Below, piece after piece: positions 13,099 through 27,091 of a stretch of DNA of 64,000 bases. Source of the DNA: Phorcus lineatus. Taxonomy: Eukaryota > Mollusca > Gastropoda > Trochida > Trochidae. Below the pieces are notes generated by a model. The model was given only the letters and a program-made list of their open reading frames with translations, was not told where the DNA came from and made no database searches. The stretch lies in assembly GCA_921293015.1 (NCBI GenBank), contig OV121081.1, forward strand, positions 51,919,877 to 51,983,876, given 5' to 3'. A program made the translations under genes and the position numbers. Within the stretch, counting starts at the first letter, position 1. Each line of letters starts with the position of its first letter.

Positions 13099-14950
13099 TT
13101 CTTTTGAAAGAACTGTGTTCTCTTACCTTCAAGTTTTAGAGAATATGTTTTACTCGTGAATATGCTTTACTCATTTCTTATTAACCTTTCAATTTCTGGG
13201 AATAACTAAGTATACTTCATACAGCTGCATACCAAGTTTGTTCACATACCTGCGTATCCTAGTGCAAATATCACTGTAATTTGGAATGTCTTTGAAGCAT
13301 CGTAGCATTGCGAAAAAGAAACGGATAATTGTTTAATGATCAATACAGAAGTGAAGATCTATTTCACCTTAACGCAACCGAATGCCACACCCCACAGTTA
13401 ACCGTAATAGCTTTTGGCAGGGCACTGAAGTGACCAGTGGTCAAAATTTCGAAAACAGTAAATTTTATTTTTCTATACAAAATCCTTTATAAGTAACCAA
13501 CAGCTTAAAACACAATCATGTTCGTTTGTTTGCATTATATTATTATATGATTTTGTTGAGTCAAAATGGAATATTTTAATCAAAATTTAAGAAAATCGGA
13601 ATTTCGAAAATGCGACCCTTTCTGTCCATTTGATCATGCCAAAATTCTATTTTTGCACGAGAGACTAGACAATCCAAAAATATGTTAAAAAAATATGTGC
13701 TATTTTGCACATTGACAACGGGAGATCCTTTGTCAGTTTCGCTGAAGTTATTTTATAGACGTTCAAACAAGACCTTAATTAAATGATGTTTACACGATAC
13801 AGTAGTCAGTGAACAAACTTTTAGATATGCAGCTATAGATAAAAATCAAATGCTTGACAACTACATGTATTACCAAAGAACGTTTTATCTCGCGTGATAT
13901 TTACACAAAGATTACTATCACTTTTGAAAAAATTACAGATCATGCCATCCTTAATAGTTATAGTTACATCTTCAAATCCCCTTTCTTCCTTTAACATCGC
14001 TTGTGAGAGACAGAATTTATATTTGTCCACAGTAACTATATATTTTTGCCAAATGCAGTATCTTCTGATGGTCAAACACCTCATTACTCAACCATTATCC
14101 TTAGTCGGAGGAGAAAATATCAAGAGTCAAACAAAAATGACCGGTTGCCATTTAAATATTAACACCTTTTAGTCATTTGAGGTGGGGAAAGGATTTGCTG
14201 GCTTAACTGAACATGTTACGTTCGTAAGAGATGGTTCTGAAAAACTAATGTTGATACAATGTGTCTCTTTGTCTTGTCAACGTGAGAAACATTGCAACAG
14301 AAAATTGTATTGTTGTGATTCACAAGTAGTGTGCAAATGACAAGTTCCGTTATCCTCTGTCACTGATGGCAGTACAATTAACGAGAAATGTAAATCAAAC
14401 ATACAATATATAAAGATCAGTCTTAAACAAACATTTTGAACAGCTTTTTCAATATCAGCAACCAAAGGTTTGATAGACTAAGTGCTTCACGTGTTTCTTT
14501 AAAGAAGCCGTTAATATGGAACAAATAAAATATTCATGTAAAATCGAATTCTTAATTGCAGTTAAGCACAAAAACCATCGCTTGATAATACATTTGTGTA
14601 TGTGAGTAATTCAACAAAGCATATTTGATATTTCCTCGATGTGTTTATTTTGATCACAACGTTAGAAGGTCAAATAAACAAAATAAATTGCGGGAGAAAG
14701 AGAATATATACAGACTCATAAAAAGCTACAGCATTTAACCCGGTCACTTAGATGCTTTGTTAACACCGTATATTAACAATCCTTTTACTTGGGTTGTGAT
14801 CATGATTTGAAGGCAATACTCTTTGCGACCAGTTAAAAGTAAACACAACTGGCTGAGCTCTATGAAGAAGTAAAAAGACCCTTTCTCTCCTCTCCTAATC
14901 GTAGAGAGAATAGACATAAACCAAATACTTGAGATTGATGTCAGTGTAAA
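13099..14950. other. Intergenic, nothing recognised
   Basis: A+T-rich sequence between the claudin-like gene and the PAN-galectin gene. ORFs at 13.8-14.5 kb are short, overlap on opposite strands and resemble no family. The final part should hold the promoter of the next gene. Confidence 0.4.
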
Positions 14951-17900
14951 ATGCTGCTTCTATTTCCTTTGATATATTTTTTACTTATAAGTGAAGGATA
15001 TGCTTTGGACATGTGCGGACGATTTACTTACCATCACTTACCTGACTATGACGACCTGAACATGTCAGAAGCTCTGGATGTGGAAGTAACCCCCACAAGA
15101 GCGGAATGTTTCAGCTATTGTTTCCACCACCCGTACTGTAACCGGTTTCTGCATAACGACCAGACTGGAGAATGTCGTCTGCTCTCTTCAGAAGGAAACT
15201 CTGTATCTACAGCTGTAGGTTTTAAGTACTATGCAGGTAGGTCTCCGGCAGTCTGTTCTTTTTTGCTGTTATTTATAATGGGTTAAAATAGTGATTTATA
15301 ATATAGTAAAGTAAGAGATTATCATTCCGCCACAATGTTACCATTACCTATACGTTTGACCTCCATCGCCCAATTCTATCCACTTAACTCCTTTTTGTTT
15401 AATGAAGTATTATTTTCAGGAGGTGCACAAGATTATTGCTCATTAAGATCAAGATAGATTGCAAAATGTGAGACCATGATCACAATACGAGGTGTGAAAG
15501 GAGGACCCATTAATTTTCTCCCTACTTCCTATATGTCTCCCTACAATGCAATACACTTCTGTTACCGATGCTACTGAGCTTTAATTCCAGTTCTGTAGAA
15601 GCCTTATCTTGTGTCTTTAGATACTTATTCACGACGTCAATGACATAATCTTCGGACCGGAAATACCTTTGGGGAAAACAATCTTCAGAGAAGAAAACAG
15701 ATAGGCGTCCGAGGGAGGTAAATTAGGATAGTAGGGTGGATAGTGAGGAAGTTCAAATCCTCTGATTATGCTGGCGCATTTTTCTTGAGGGAAAGGAGCG
15801 TTATGGTCAATTTTCCCTCGTCTGTTCGTCTTAAATTCACGACTTAATTACCTAAAAAGTAAGGCATAGTGTGAGACGTAAAGTGTATAATCCTTCAGCG
15901 GTGATCCAACACGAGAATGTTTTGATTGTTCATTTCTTCCATTGTTATAGTTTGTGTAAGGAAACCGTCAGGATTGGCTTCAAATAAGAATAGTTTTCAT
16001 TCTGACACGATGTGTCTGGAGCGCTTTTAGTCAGATGCCATAAGTTGTGTCAAGTTCTAAGTCTCAATAATAATAAAATGGACTCGCTCGTGGCTAATTC
16101 TAAATACTCAATCGGTAACTCGCCGGTCATTTATCGACAAATCCTGTATTGAATGACCACCATTTGATTGTGGAATATGATAGATAATCATACTCCAATG
16201 CCACAGCCGAATCATCATTATTAGCTTTCGGTGTTAGATCATGTTTTATGCAGATTCTAAATCACAGCTAAAAGCGGTCATATCCTTATTAAAAAAAGGT
16301 CACATTTTATTGAAAAGACCTGTCAAAATATGAAAACACCTTCTGAATGGATAAAAAGGGGACAGATCCTTGATACAATGTTAGTGCACGTGCGAAATTG
16401 TGTTGCGTGGAGTTCCAATTGAAGATCACTACTTATCAATGACACTTCGTATTTTCGGCTGTATTTTGAAGGAAACCACTGCCTAACAAAGTTGTTTCCA
16501 GACTTTGCTGACGTGCAATTTTACTTAAGTACTTAAGCTTATGCACGACAAGAAGTTTTTTATTGTGAATTATTGTTTATTGTCCTTGATATTGAATTTA
16601 AATTGGACGATAAGGGAGTGCTTGTGAACAATACGTGTATGACAAACATTAATTGGTGAGGCTTTTTTCCTCATAGAACAGATTTTAAATTTGATAATAG
16701 TACAGAAACTTCAGCTTAAATTCAATAGGTTCAATCTTTCAAAAATATTAAATTTGATACTATATTGCAGCGGACTGCTTGATTTCGAAGCATTTGCCAT
16801 CACCCCAATGCCCCCCTCAGTTCGCTCCCTTTGAAGGACCGTCCGGATACATTGGTCAGTGTTATGATGGCGATAATTGGGTTAATGACGGTACTGGAGA
16901 TTTTACATGCTTGCAGATCGAATGGATCGACACGGTAAGGATGACTTACTTCTAATGTTTGCCTTCTTCAGCTTTGTCAGGTTAAGTCCACTTTATCAAG
17001 GACTGTTTTTGAACACAAGAAGTACACCCTTTCTCCTTTTTGCAGTGTTCTATTCCGTTTTCATACCTTTAAAGAGCCACTCTGTGAGTTGTTGGAGTCA
17101 TATATGCCAAACTTAACCAATGGTGTCATTTGATCGCGAAGTATCGACTGTTTCCAAAAATACACATATTAGAGCTTGTTGTTTTTTTACAATGACAATG
17201 TGAAGGTAGAACGTCGCAATTATGATCGGAAACCGGACAGTGGCGCGCGTTAAATAGTCAAACGTAATTTTGGAGACTTATCTAAAACAGCCAGGAGGGC
17301 AGTTAGGAGTTGATAGCGTTTGTTAGGTTATATAACTAGTATCCATGTATATTGGACGTGATATCTACACCTCTGAGCATTTATAAGGCTGTTTTTAGAT
17401 TTTCTTGGAAAACCAGTATTTGTCATAAATATGTCTTTTTGACATGAACAGTTAAGATGTTATGATTTTATATCACCACATATGACATTTAGGTTCGTAT
17501 CAAAGGTAAATAGTATGTTATGATAATCACGGAGTGGCTCTTTAAACCGGGATATATTTGCAACGTAAACTATCTTAATTAGCTGTAATCTCAGACTGAG
17601 TTTTAGAACGTTTCTTTCTGTCTTTTGTTATTTTATATCTTTGATTATTCTGTGATCAAATATTTGACGAATAGGTTTGAAAATGATAATGAAGTACAAT
17701 ACTTTCTCAAAATAAACTAGAATGTACTGACACTAAAAAATGAATAACATCTACTTCTTGTTTTCACTTTCTATATTTAGGATTTTCAGGAAGAATGAAT
17801 AATGTTCATTTTAAAGATGTGTCAGAATTTTAAAAAACCGTAATAAGACAATTAGCTTCTGTCACGGTGTAACCATATCTAAACTCAGACGAGACCCGTT

Positions 17901-20900
17901 TATCCGACAGAAAGATAAGAAAAGAAAATAATCAAGCCGATAATAACTAGAGAGAAGCAAATCAGTGAATCAAGTGATTTATTTGCAATCTAAACAAGAC
18001 GATATCCGGGTACAGCAACAAGCTACCCGTAATCCACTCAACAGGAGTTAACAACTAATTAAGGAAGTCAACAACCCATGAATAAACAAATAGACAAACT
18101 GTAGGGAATCACTCTAGCATACCCCCAGACGTTGTAACAACAAGATAAGCTAATGGCCGTCTTAACGAGATAGCATCAATAAGACAAATCAACACTTGGC
18201 GTGTATATACAAAGGGGAGTGACGGGACACGGGTGGACTAAAAATAGGGATGAATAAACAAAAAGCACACAGTACTTTAGATGATCCCTAATCACTACTT
18301 GAGTGAGTAAATGAATAAGAACAGTATAGTAGAACTTATAAAATAATGGGAGGGAAGGTAAGGTTAACACTGTAAGTTCTTAAAGGAAGTGATCACATAC
18401 TCCAGAAAGGTACAGAGAAAAATAAAGGGATATCAACCTCACTAATTTACTTCCAACGTCCCAGGTCCACCCGTGACCTCTCCCCGCAAGGATCAAGTCA
18501 AGACTTCTGGTACCAGAGCTTAACCGCTATTTATTGGCTCCGTTCGGACGTCGGAGAAGACTAGGCCGTGCTCCAAGAGAAGATGGTAGCTTATCTTAAG
18601 GATATCGCGAAGCTGTGTTTCTTTGCGAAACTAAATTATCCCTAGCTCCATAAATATTTAAGTTATAGAGCCCTACAATAGCTTATTGTAAAGGGCGCAA
18701 ACTCCTCTACAAGTAGATATAAATATATATAACATGAGCATTGGCATATTAATGCTACATGTAAAAAAGCTGATAAATGGAGCATGAAAATGACATTTGA
18801 ACATATAAAAATAGCCACAGTCGGCGAATGAAGACATGAATGATAAAAATGGATACATGAATGTAAAGTACATAGTATGTACTTTCGATATATACAATAA
18901 TTGGTGATATTTTATAAAAGTACATTAGGGGAGAGGCGGGAAAAAGGTCGCACGCTCGAACCGCGTGACAGCTTCAAACTTACACTTGATGATAATGACA
19001 AGGAAGGGTATATTTTATGATATCATGATATCACATTTTTCGGAGATTTTGAAATTAATAGGCAACAAATGTTGCTGAGGAAATGAAAAGTTTGTAAACA
19101 GCCATTACCAAAAGGAAACCTGAGGTTTTCCCAACAATTGTTCATGGTAAGAAAGGTTATATAAAGTTATGTAGTAAAATATATTATATGCAACCACGTC
19201 TTCCATTTATTGAGTTTTGATATTTACCTTGGCCTCAGAATCCCACTGATATCTTAGAGTACCTTGTGTTTCAGTATGAAACGAGCTTTACTCTCCCTGC
19301 CTCCATCACTCCAGGCTTTGTCGTTGACATCAGAGGCACATGGCAGAGCGATACTGAGTAAGTTATGTCGACCATCCTTACAGAAGAAAACACAGTGTAT
19401 TATCGAAAACAACAGTAGTCGAGAACAGTGTTCTAAAACAAGCTGCCTGCCTGCACTACAATTGCTGGTTAAACATAGGATTGGCTTGTTGGAGAAGAGG
19501 TCGACAAACCCGCCTTCTTCTGTGACTACATATTCCGGGTTTTTTTAAATTTAGGAAGGCAGATGGATTTTTCAAACCACAAGTTTTGCATGGTCAAAAT
19601 CTTATTTCGAACACTGACTGGTTCTCTTGAAAACATCTGGACTCGACTATAAAGCACATTTCACTAAAAAAAAACATTAAGGAAATTCTCAACGAGTCTT
19701 GTAGTAGTGATCTCATTACATCCTTTACTTTTATACAGCGATATATAAGTATGTGCTCGTCGTCCACTCCAGTTGTCTTCTTGGCTGAAGTTTTCGACGA
19801 TACACTTCCTTGTTGATGAAAGGATGTTGATTGTTTCATTCTGAAACTGGTACGAATGTGGTTCTTAGAACTTATTTTGAAAGTCAAAGAACGGACGGCT
19901 GATATATTGATATTAGCTTTGATATTAGATATGACCTCAAAACATGACATATCGTAACCATTGCACTCCAGTATTGGTTTGTAATAAACCGAAAACTTCA
20001 CTTTTAGATATTTAACGTTGCAACAGCCCGCACATTATAAATTGTGTAATATGATGAGTTTTTCATTATGTAGAGAAACTTTCACACAATTCCGCGTCAC
20101 AAATTTAACATAGAAGATACAATCATTTGTTTAAATAATTACTTCTTTAGTTACTGTAGGCAAAAACTTATACAAACCTTTTCGGCTTTATTCATCTTGA
20201 GACCTTACTATTTGTGTAGCGGAATGCCCCTGATAGAATGAGTTCGACTCCCGCTTGAGTTAATTTTAAAATATTCCTCAGGACACTGTCGATTTAAATC
20301 ACACTGACTTTTTTTATGATAACATACAGCTTGTTTTGTGCACTGCGTCGACCCGACGCCTTTGAAGAAATAACTCTGTTGAGATCGGTGCCTGGTAGCG
20401 ACCCCTACACTGGACAGATCTCTAATGGCCAGTGGATGTCCTTTATCTTAATGGATCCCATCACCTTTCCACAAGGAGAAACGTTTGACTTGCGGGCCAC
20501 TTTCAACTCAACTCATTATCAGGTAGAAAACTTTCTATATTTTTTGTCGAACAAAAATCATTCTGCCTAACAAAGAAAGATACTAGTTCAGGAAGTATAT
20601 ATTGCCGCATGCACTGTGTTCCGGTTCCGCGACATAGCAAGGGAAGCGCTCGTATAATATTTGCCTCATGTTGCTGATGGCTTCTTGTAAATCGCTGAAT
20701 ATAGCACATAGTTTGCAGCAAATGAAATTTCTCTATTCTAGGAGACATAACAACTTATATAAAACTCAGCAGTCCACTTCACCCCATCCTCGGTCACCCT
20801 GTGCCTAATGTTCCAAAACTCTTCAAAAATCACCCCGAGTTATTTCAATCAGGAAAACATTTACTAACCTGGAACACTAAAAAGCAAGTGTCTGTTCGGC

Positions 20901-21901
20901 GCTTGACGACCGCTTTGTGTCTACATTAGACCACCATTAACGCTGGTTGGAAGTGATTTAATTGATGGCATACACCATAGATTGGCATGTTGTAAGGCAA
21001 ACATGAACCAGGGGAACTTTCACATTTGAAATCAGAGGTAGGTTTTGGGCTGTTCAAAGGTCAGCGATTGACCATTAAACTTTCATATGAAAAATGTCAA
21101 AGTTGACAACGTTCGGAGCAGCATTCACCGTCAACGTTAACGTCTTAAAATAATTTTAAAGTTCGTTAGGATGGTCTCTGTTTGAACAACACTTACAGGT
21201 TTCCAAAGATGTTTTCAGACACTTCATAATGTTCAATACATCTACGTTGATCACAAGCGTCGATGCAAGATTTACATAAAACTGAAACATTTACAGGTGA
21301 CGTCATTGGATGTTTTACATTTTTTACATGTTTTTTTCTCGCTGTTGGGTTACACGAGTTGGTCGTATCTGGCACTGAAGTAACACACTTCGTGATTTCT
21401 AAGAGTTAATTCGGTAGAGAAAAATCAATCGTAATCTTAATCCAGGGAGTTATTTACTTTTCAGCTGACCCTAGTCGAACTTTAACCGACTAATAAAAAA
21501 AATAACAACTAGTAATTTTTCAGCCAATCAAAAACGAGATTCTTTGTCATCTTGGCTACTGTCACATGCTTTCGTCTGCCGTCTTCTTGTGGTGATGTTG
21601 ATGACTATTTCTCCTTGTTTATAGCTGGTAGCAGGGTATTGAATGATCCTTGTGGATATATATACTCTGGTGAAGCTGGATTGAATATATTGTTAGGATG
21701 TTTGTCATAAGTCAATCTACTTTTGAAAAAATTACACAATGTTTTCTATATTCGTGAATCAATGTTTTACTTCTTTATCAGGTAATTCTAGATGGGAGCC
21801 CTGTTGCCTCTGATGAGCTGCTGATCAGCGTTAGTGCGTCAACCTTCCTTCAGGTGTTCAACTGGGGTTTGATAGAGCACATACAGTTTACCTATCCATA
21901 A
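14951..21901 (+). CDS. Secreted PAN/apple plus galectin-like lectin
   Basis: Five exons, 14951-15236, 16771-16934, 19275-19357, 20330-20522 and 21782-21901, with matching phases (1, 0, 2, 0), give 281 aa. Residues 1-18 are a hydrophobic signal peptide (MLLLFPLIYFLLISEGYA). Residues 20-95 form a PAN/apple-like module with Cys spacing ECFSYC...YC..F......EC. Exon 2 gives a Cys-containing linker (DCLISKH ... GQCYDGDNW ... FTCLQIEW). Exons 3-5, about 131 residues, read as one galectin-type beta sandwich: LPASITPGFVVDIRG, then SNGQW, then FPQGETFDLRATF, then YQVILDGSPVA, ending in a strand that runs to the stop. The classical galactoside-binding H.N.R and W..E.R residues are not present, so sugar specificity is unclear. 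True galectins lack signal peptides, so this is an unusual secreted relative, perhaps acting in recognition or the extracellular matrix (inference). Confidence 0.82.
17068..17547. mobile_element. MITE family A, copy 1
   Basis: About 480 bp between inverted ends TTTAAAGAGCCACTCTGTGA and TCACGGAGTGGCTCTTTAAA. It lies in intron 2 of the PAN-galectin gene, about 130 bases after the exon 2 donor. It is nearly identical along its length to 49148-49622 and in the same orientation. The interior core GGAAACCGGACAGTGGCGCG is shared with family B. Confidence 0.88.
17548..19274. other. Intron sequence, possible old repeat
   Basis: Rest of intron 2 of the PAN-galectin gene. A stretch from about 17870 (starting ctgtcacggtgtaacc) to 18650 is less A+T-rich than its surroundings and could be a decayed LTR or other repeat, but no ends or coding motifs identify it. 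Confidence 0.25.
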
Positions 21902-22613
21902 TTGTTGCGACAGTATTTAAGATGACGATATGTTTACAAAGATTTTATTCATGATGATCATACTTACATAGCTCTTAATGTTGAAACATTATTCCTTCGC
22001 CTCAAATGTTTTTCAGTTCCTAAGTCCTTCTAAATTCTTAAAGGGTAACTCGGTTTTCATAATCTTTTGTTTGGATTTAATACATGCCAAAATAATATTT
22101 GCTGACATAAATTCGAATTATCCATATTTTACCACCAAAACATGACATTTGATAATTTTCAATAAAAACACAAAACAGCTTTTTCTATGTGTCCCATTTA
22201 CACCAATAACAATAAATCCAATCTGCATTTCTGTCTACATGAAAATGAGAGATGACCTTTAGGGAATAGAATCTTATTTTGCACAACGTTTGGTTCCTGG
22301 CTGATTGATGGTATCATCCCTCAAGAAGCTTCTGTTCATCTTTTATCATTTTCATTAAACTTTTTCAATCCGAAGCCGAGCGCAAAACTATATGTTCGAC
22401 TAATTTTCCTAGGATGTTCATTATTCCATAAAGTCATGGTATTTGTTTTGTGATATATGGCAGGTTTTTTTATTTGAATTTTTTTGATAAATTTATAATT
22501 TTAAGTTAAAATCACTCAAACAGTATATCACTCAAAACGACAACATACTATAGTGTTCCGGTATGTGGGAAATAATACATGAGTAGAGATTGATGTGTAG
22601 AATGTATGATTTG

Positions 22614-22619
22614 AATAAA
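22614..22619 (+). terminator. Polyadenylation signal, PAN-galectin gene
   Basis: AATAAA about 710 bases after the stop. The intervening 3' UTR (21902-22613) shows no other feature. Confidence 0.4.
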
Positions 22620-23519
22620 GTCGCTTGAAATGAAAATCTGGAGAAGTTGTTTTAAAGTTTGATATAATAAATTTTGTGAAAATACATAACAATAGTGTGG
22701 CAAAAACAATTTTTAAAAACCTACAATGTAGCTATTTAGTCAAGATGTACTTGATACATAAAGCACTTTAAAGCACTTATGTTCCTGCTTAGTTGTAAAA
22801 TATTCTATATTCTACCATCTTAATTCATTAATTATTGTTATTTATTAATCATTTAAGTAATTAATTCTAAATCTTAGCAACGTTATTGTTTTACATTTCG
22901 TTTCTTTCCGTCTGTCCCCTCATCATTTCAACTCTCATTTCCTGATCTTTCCACTCTTGACTTTCACCTACGTGTTTAATAACTGAAATATTATCAAAAA
23001 CACGTTGAATCCAACTAGATCACTCTACAAATACATCCCACTCAGACCTCGTTGTCCATGGCAACCATTCATAAGACTATCCTGTTCATTATCGATATCA
23101 GGACTCCTTTGCCAAAAGTTTTCTGATATCTGACGCAAGGACTCTTTGGAAAAAGGATTTAGACAGTGTTAAAAACGCAAGAAAATAAACTAAAGTATTT
23201 GAATCAATATAAAACGTTTACCAAAACTCGCGCTGTATATACGATAATCAACAAATAACTTATTTTAAGGTTAACACAGTACCAAACCTTTCCTAAGATA
23301 TGAATATAAGTTAAGACAGGTCGAAGGATAGAAGCCAGACTAAACATGAGTCGTTCTAAAACCTGCTGTTTATCCCTCACTCATATATTCTTTCGGCAAT
23401 ACACAAAGTACCCAGTTATCCTGAAACATCTATGCCAGCTGATTTAAGACAATACCTGATGATTTATTTTATTTTTTTTCTGAAATCAATACATATAAGA
23501 CTTCATTATATAAACAAAC
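22620..23519. other. Intergenic, nothing recognised
   Basis: A+T-rich sequence before the second LINE; its last part may be LINE 5' UTR. No coding motif or matching target duplication was found. Confidence 0.35.
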
Positions 23520-26500
23520 ATGAGTAGGAATAACAAGATTAAAATGATTTCAGCTAAATGTGGAGGTCTAGCAGATCCAAACAAAAGAAAAGTAATGAAT
23601 TTATTTAGGAAAAAATCATATTCAATTATTTGCTTGCAAGACATTCATGTTGCTAAAGACGATATCGATAAAGTGAATAATGAGTGGGGCTTGCAAAGTA
23701 TAATTGCACCATTTACATCTAACTCTAGAGGGATAGCTATTTTTTCAACAATGACATAGATTTTCCAATACATAGAACACTTGTGGATAGAAATGGAAAC
23801 GTTATTATTGCAGACCTAACTGTAGATGATAAAAAATTACCCTTACAAACCTATTTGGTCCAAATGTAGATGATCCCAATTTTTATGTAAAGATATTTGA
23901 GAATATCTGCAATTTTGACAATGAATCCATAGCTATTGTGGGTGAATAAGAATCCTTAAAACTTATTGATATTTGGCGAGACTATCACCCTGATTTAAGA
24001 AAATACACTTGGTGGGAAAAGAATCCAAGACAAGAAGCAAAACTTGATTTAATTTTAGTTTCTCAGGTTTTATTTAATCTTTCGCTTGATTCTGACATAT
24101 TACCTGGCTATAAGACAGACCACTCAGCTATTAGCCTCATGGAGTAATGGAAATTTAACACTTCTTTGCTCTTACATTCTGAATATGCAGATCTAGTCAG
24201 ATCAGTCTTAAGGTAGACAATTGATGAATACTCAAATATTGGTTCTCATGATGCAGATGTGAATGATATGGATATCAAACTTAAAATTGATGATAGCTTA
24301 TTCCTGGAAACTTTGTTAATGAAGGTGCGTAGTAAATCAATCTCTTTTTCATCATATATCAAGAATAAATCAAGGAAGGAAACTAACGAATAAGAAATAA
24401 GGATCAAAGATCTTGAAGATGCAATTAGGAAAGATTTTCAAATTGTAGATGAAGTATTATTAGCTGATCTTTCCAAACTTAAATTAGAATTGCAACAAAT
24501 TAAAAAGGAGGAAGCAAGAAGAATCCAGCTCAGAAACAGTATCTTATGGTATGAGCAAGGAGAAATACCAACCAAATACTTTTGTTATTTAGAAAATAGG
24601 AATTATGTTAACAAATCAATTAATAAGATTATCAATGATAAGAATGATGAAGTTACTGAATGTGATTCAATCTTAAATGAAGTAAGAGACTTTTACAAAA
24701 AAAACCACTTTACTCTGCTAAAGTTAAATGTGAGAATACTAACAATTTAGAAAATGTGATAACTCCAACTTTGAGTGATCAATTGAGAGACCAGCTTGAA
24801 AGAGAAATTGATATGAATGAAATAGCATGGACAGTTAAAGAAATGAAAAACAATAAAACTCCTGGATTAGACGGATTCCCTATTGATTTCTTAAAAGTCC
24901 TTTGGAAGGAACTGAAAGTTTGGATCTTTGGATGTATCAAAGATGTCTTCAAAAGAAATAAAATGTCTCTTACCATGAAAAGAGGTATTATCACATGTAT
25001 ACCTAAAGCTAACAAAAATAGGACTTTTCCAAAGAACTGGAGACCAATTACTTTATGAAATGCCTTAAATAAAATAATTAGTGCCTGTATTTCCAACAGA
25101 CTGAAAACTACACTGGATTCTCTCATACATGAGAACCAGACTGGATTTATACCTAGTAGAACATTAAGTGAAAATACAAGGCTATTATATGATATCATGT
25201 TTGCCACTAAGAAAAGAGATATCTAAGGGTTACTAATTTTGAGCGACTTTGAAAAAGCATTTGACACAGTTGCAAAGGATTTTTATCAATTCTGTATTAG
25301 CAAAATTTGGTTTCGGTCCTGAAATTATACGCTGGATTAATATTTTAACTCATGATACCTCTTCATGTGTAATCCAGAATGCGCATTTCTCAAAGAGGTT
25401 GCAGACAAGGGGACCCAATATCACCTTACTTTTTCCTTTTTGTGGCTGAAATCCTAGGGTGTATGATAAGACAAAATGATAAGATAAATGGTATTGTAAT
25501 TGATGATGAGGAATATAAATTATGTCAGTATGCTGATGATACTGAATTATTTTTAGATGGCTCAGATGAAAGTTTGTATGCTGCTATAGACACACTTAAC
25601 ACCTTTTATAATATGTCAGGGTAAAAGATAAATATAGACAAAACTAAGGCGGTATGGATTGGCTCAAAAGCAGGTAGTGGAGCTATACTATGTCAAAATA
25701 TATGTACAGAATGAAAATGAATTTGAAGTTTTGGTTATTAAATTTACACTTGATTTAAAAGATTTGTGGGTAATCAATACAAGAAAAAGACTAGGAGAAA
25801 TTAACAGATTACTAGCAAATTGGAGGAAAAGAAATTTGACATTGATTGGGAAAATCACAGTAATTAAAAAAAATTTCAAAATTGGTTCACATTTTCAAAA
25901 CTCATATTTATTTGGAATGTTAAAATTGATAAAATAAAACGAAAAAAGACTTTTGTGATGGGGGCTTACGCTTCCGATAGATATCAGAACTTTCATTAAT
26001 GCAATGAAATTGTCAACACATCAGAGATATTTAAGAAACAGAAAGATGGAAAGATGTTCTGATAGCATGGAAACTATATTGTACAAATAATGTCATAGAT
26101 GATGATAATATCAATAGCATCTTAGGTCAGCCCTTGTGGTTGAATAATAAGCTAAAAAATCAACATCATTTTTTTAGACATTGGGCTAATAATGGAATTT
26201 TCAGTCTTAAAGATATTTGTGATGACCATAGTTTAATGTCTTTTGAAAACTGCTGCTTAAGTTTAACATTAGAGCTACAGATGTGGATCTTGGATACATA
26301 ATTCATAACTTACCACAAACATGGAAAATCACACTTAAAAAAACCCACAAAAATAATGATACAAGTGATCGAGATATAGATTTCCCTAATAAAGACTTTT
26401 TGTCAGCTAAAACTCCTGTTAGATAATTCTAGGCCACAAGTCTTCTACAAATGGGAAAATCTATTTTCTGATACAGTTTTTGATTGGCACACCATTTTTT

Positions 26501-27091
26501 ATATTTTCAGAAAGAAGTTGAAAGATGTAAAATATTTGATTTTCAGTTCAAACTTTTGCAGAGATTTATTTACACTAAACAAGAGCTTTTTATGATGAAA
26601 CTTATTGACAATGTAGTTTGTAAATTTTGTAATGTTGAGATTGAAACCGTATGCCATGTTTCGGATGAATGTCGAAAATTGGATTACCCAAAATATAAAG
26701 ACATTAGACATTTGGTATCTTTATTGATAATGCATTATTATTTCATATCATACTATCTGCCAAAAATTACATTCATCAATGTACTTTAATGAAAATAACA
26801 CCAAAAGTACATAATTTTCTAAAGATTTTGAAAAAAAATTTCATTGTTGAAAAGTACATATCCAAAAGGAATGATAAAATGGGTACATTTGAAAACAAAT
26901 GGCTTCAATTATTCCCAATAGTCATTCATTAAGCCAAGAAATAACATTTGCTGGAAAATTGTTTTCCAAGGCAAGAGACTGTAATTTAGATATCCACTGA
27001 TTTGTTATTGTTTGATTGCCGACTAACCTATTTATGAATTCAATGTTACATATGTTATCTATGGGGACAAATAAAAAAAAATTAAAAAAAC
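23520..27091 (+). mobile_element. L1/Tx1-like LINE, decayed, plus strand
   Basis: One ORF2 read across several frames. Endonuclease start at 23520 (ISAKCGGL, then CLQDIH with Asp for the usual Glu); its middle is deleted near 23940. RT segments: TPGLDGFPIDFLK near 24870, CIPKANKNRTFPKNWRPITL near 25000-25055, FEKAFDTVAKDF near 25255, CRQGDPISPYFF near 25400, and YADD at about 25531. The C-terminal domain follows to 26790, with a last segment at about 26795-26935 (frame-shifted). Many stops and frameshifts make it non-functional. It ends in an A-rich tail, acaaataaaaaaaaattaaa, at 27064-27091. It belongs to the same family as the element at 1-6712. Confidence 0.88.

Noticed and set aside
17870-18650. 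Solo LTR in the PAN-galectin intron
   Set aside because: The TGTCACGG start looks LTR-like, but no matching end, target duplication or primer-binding site was found.
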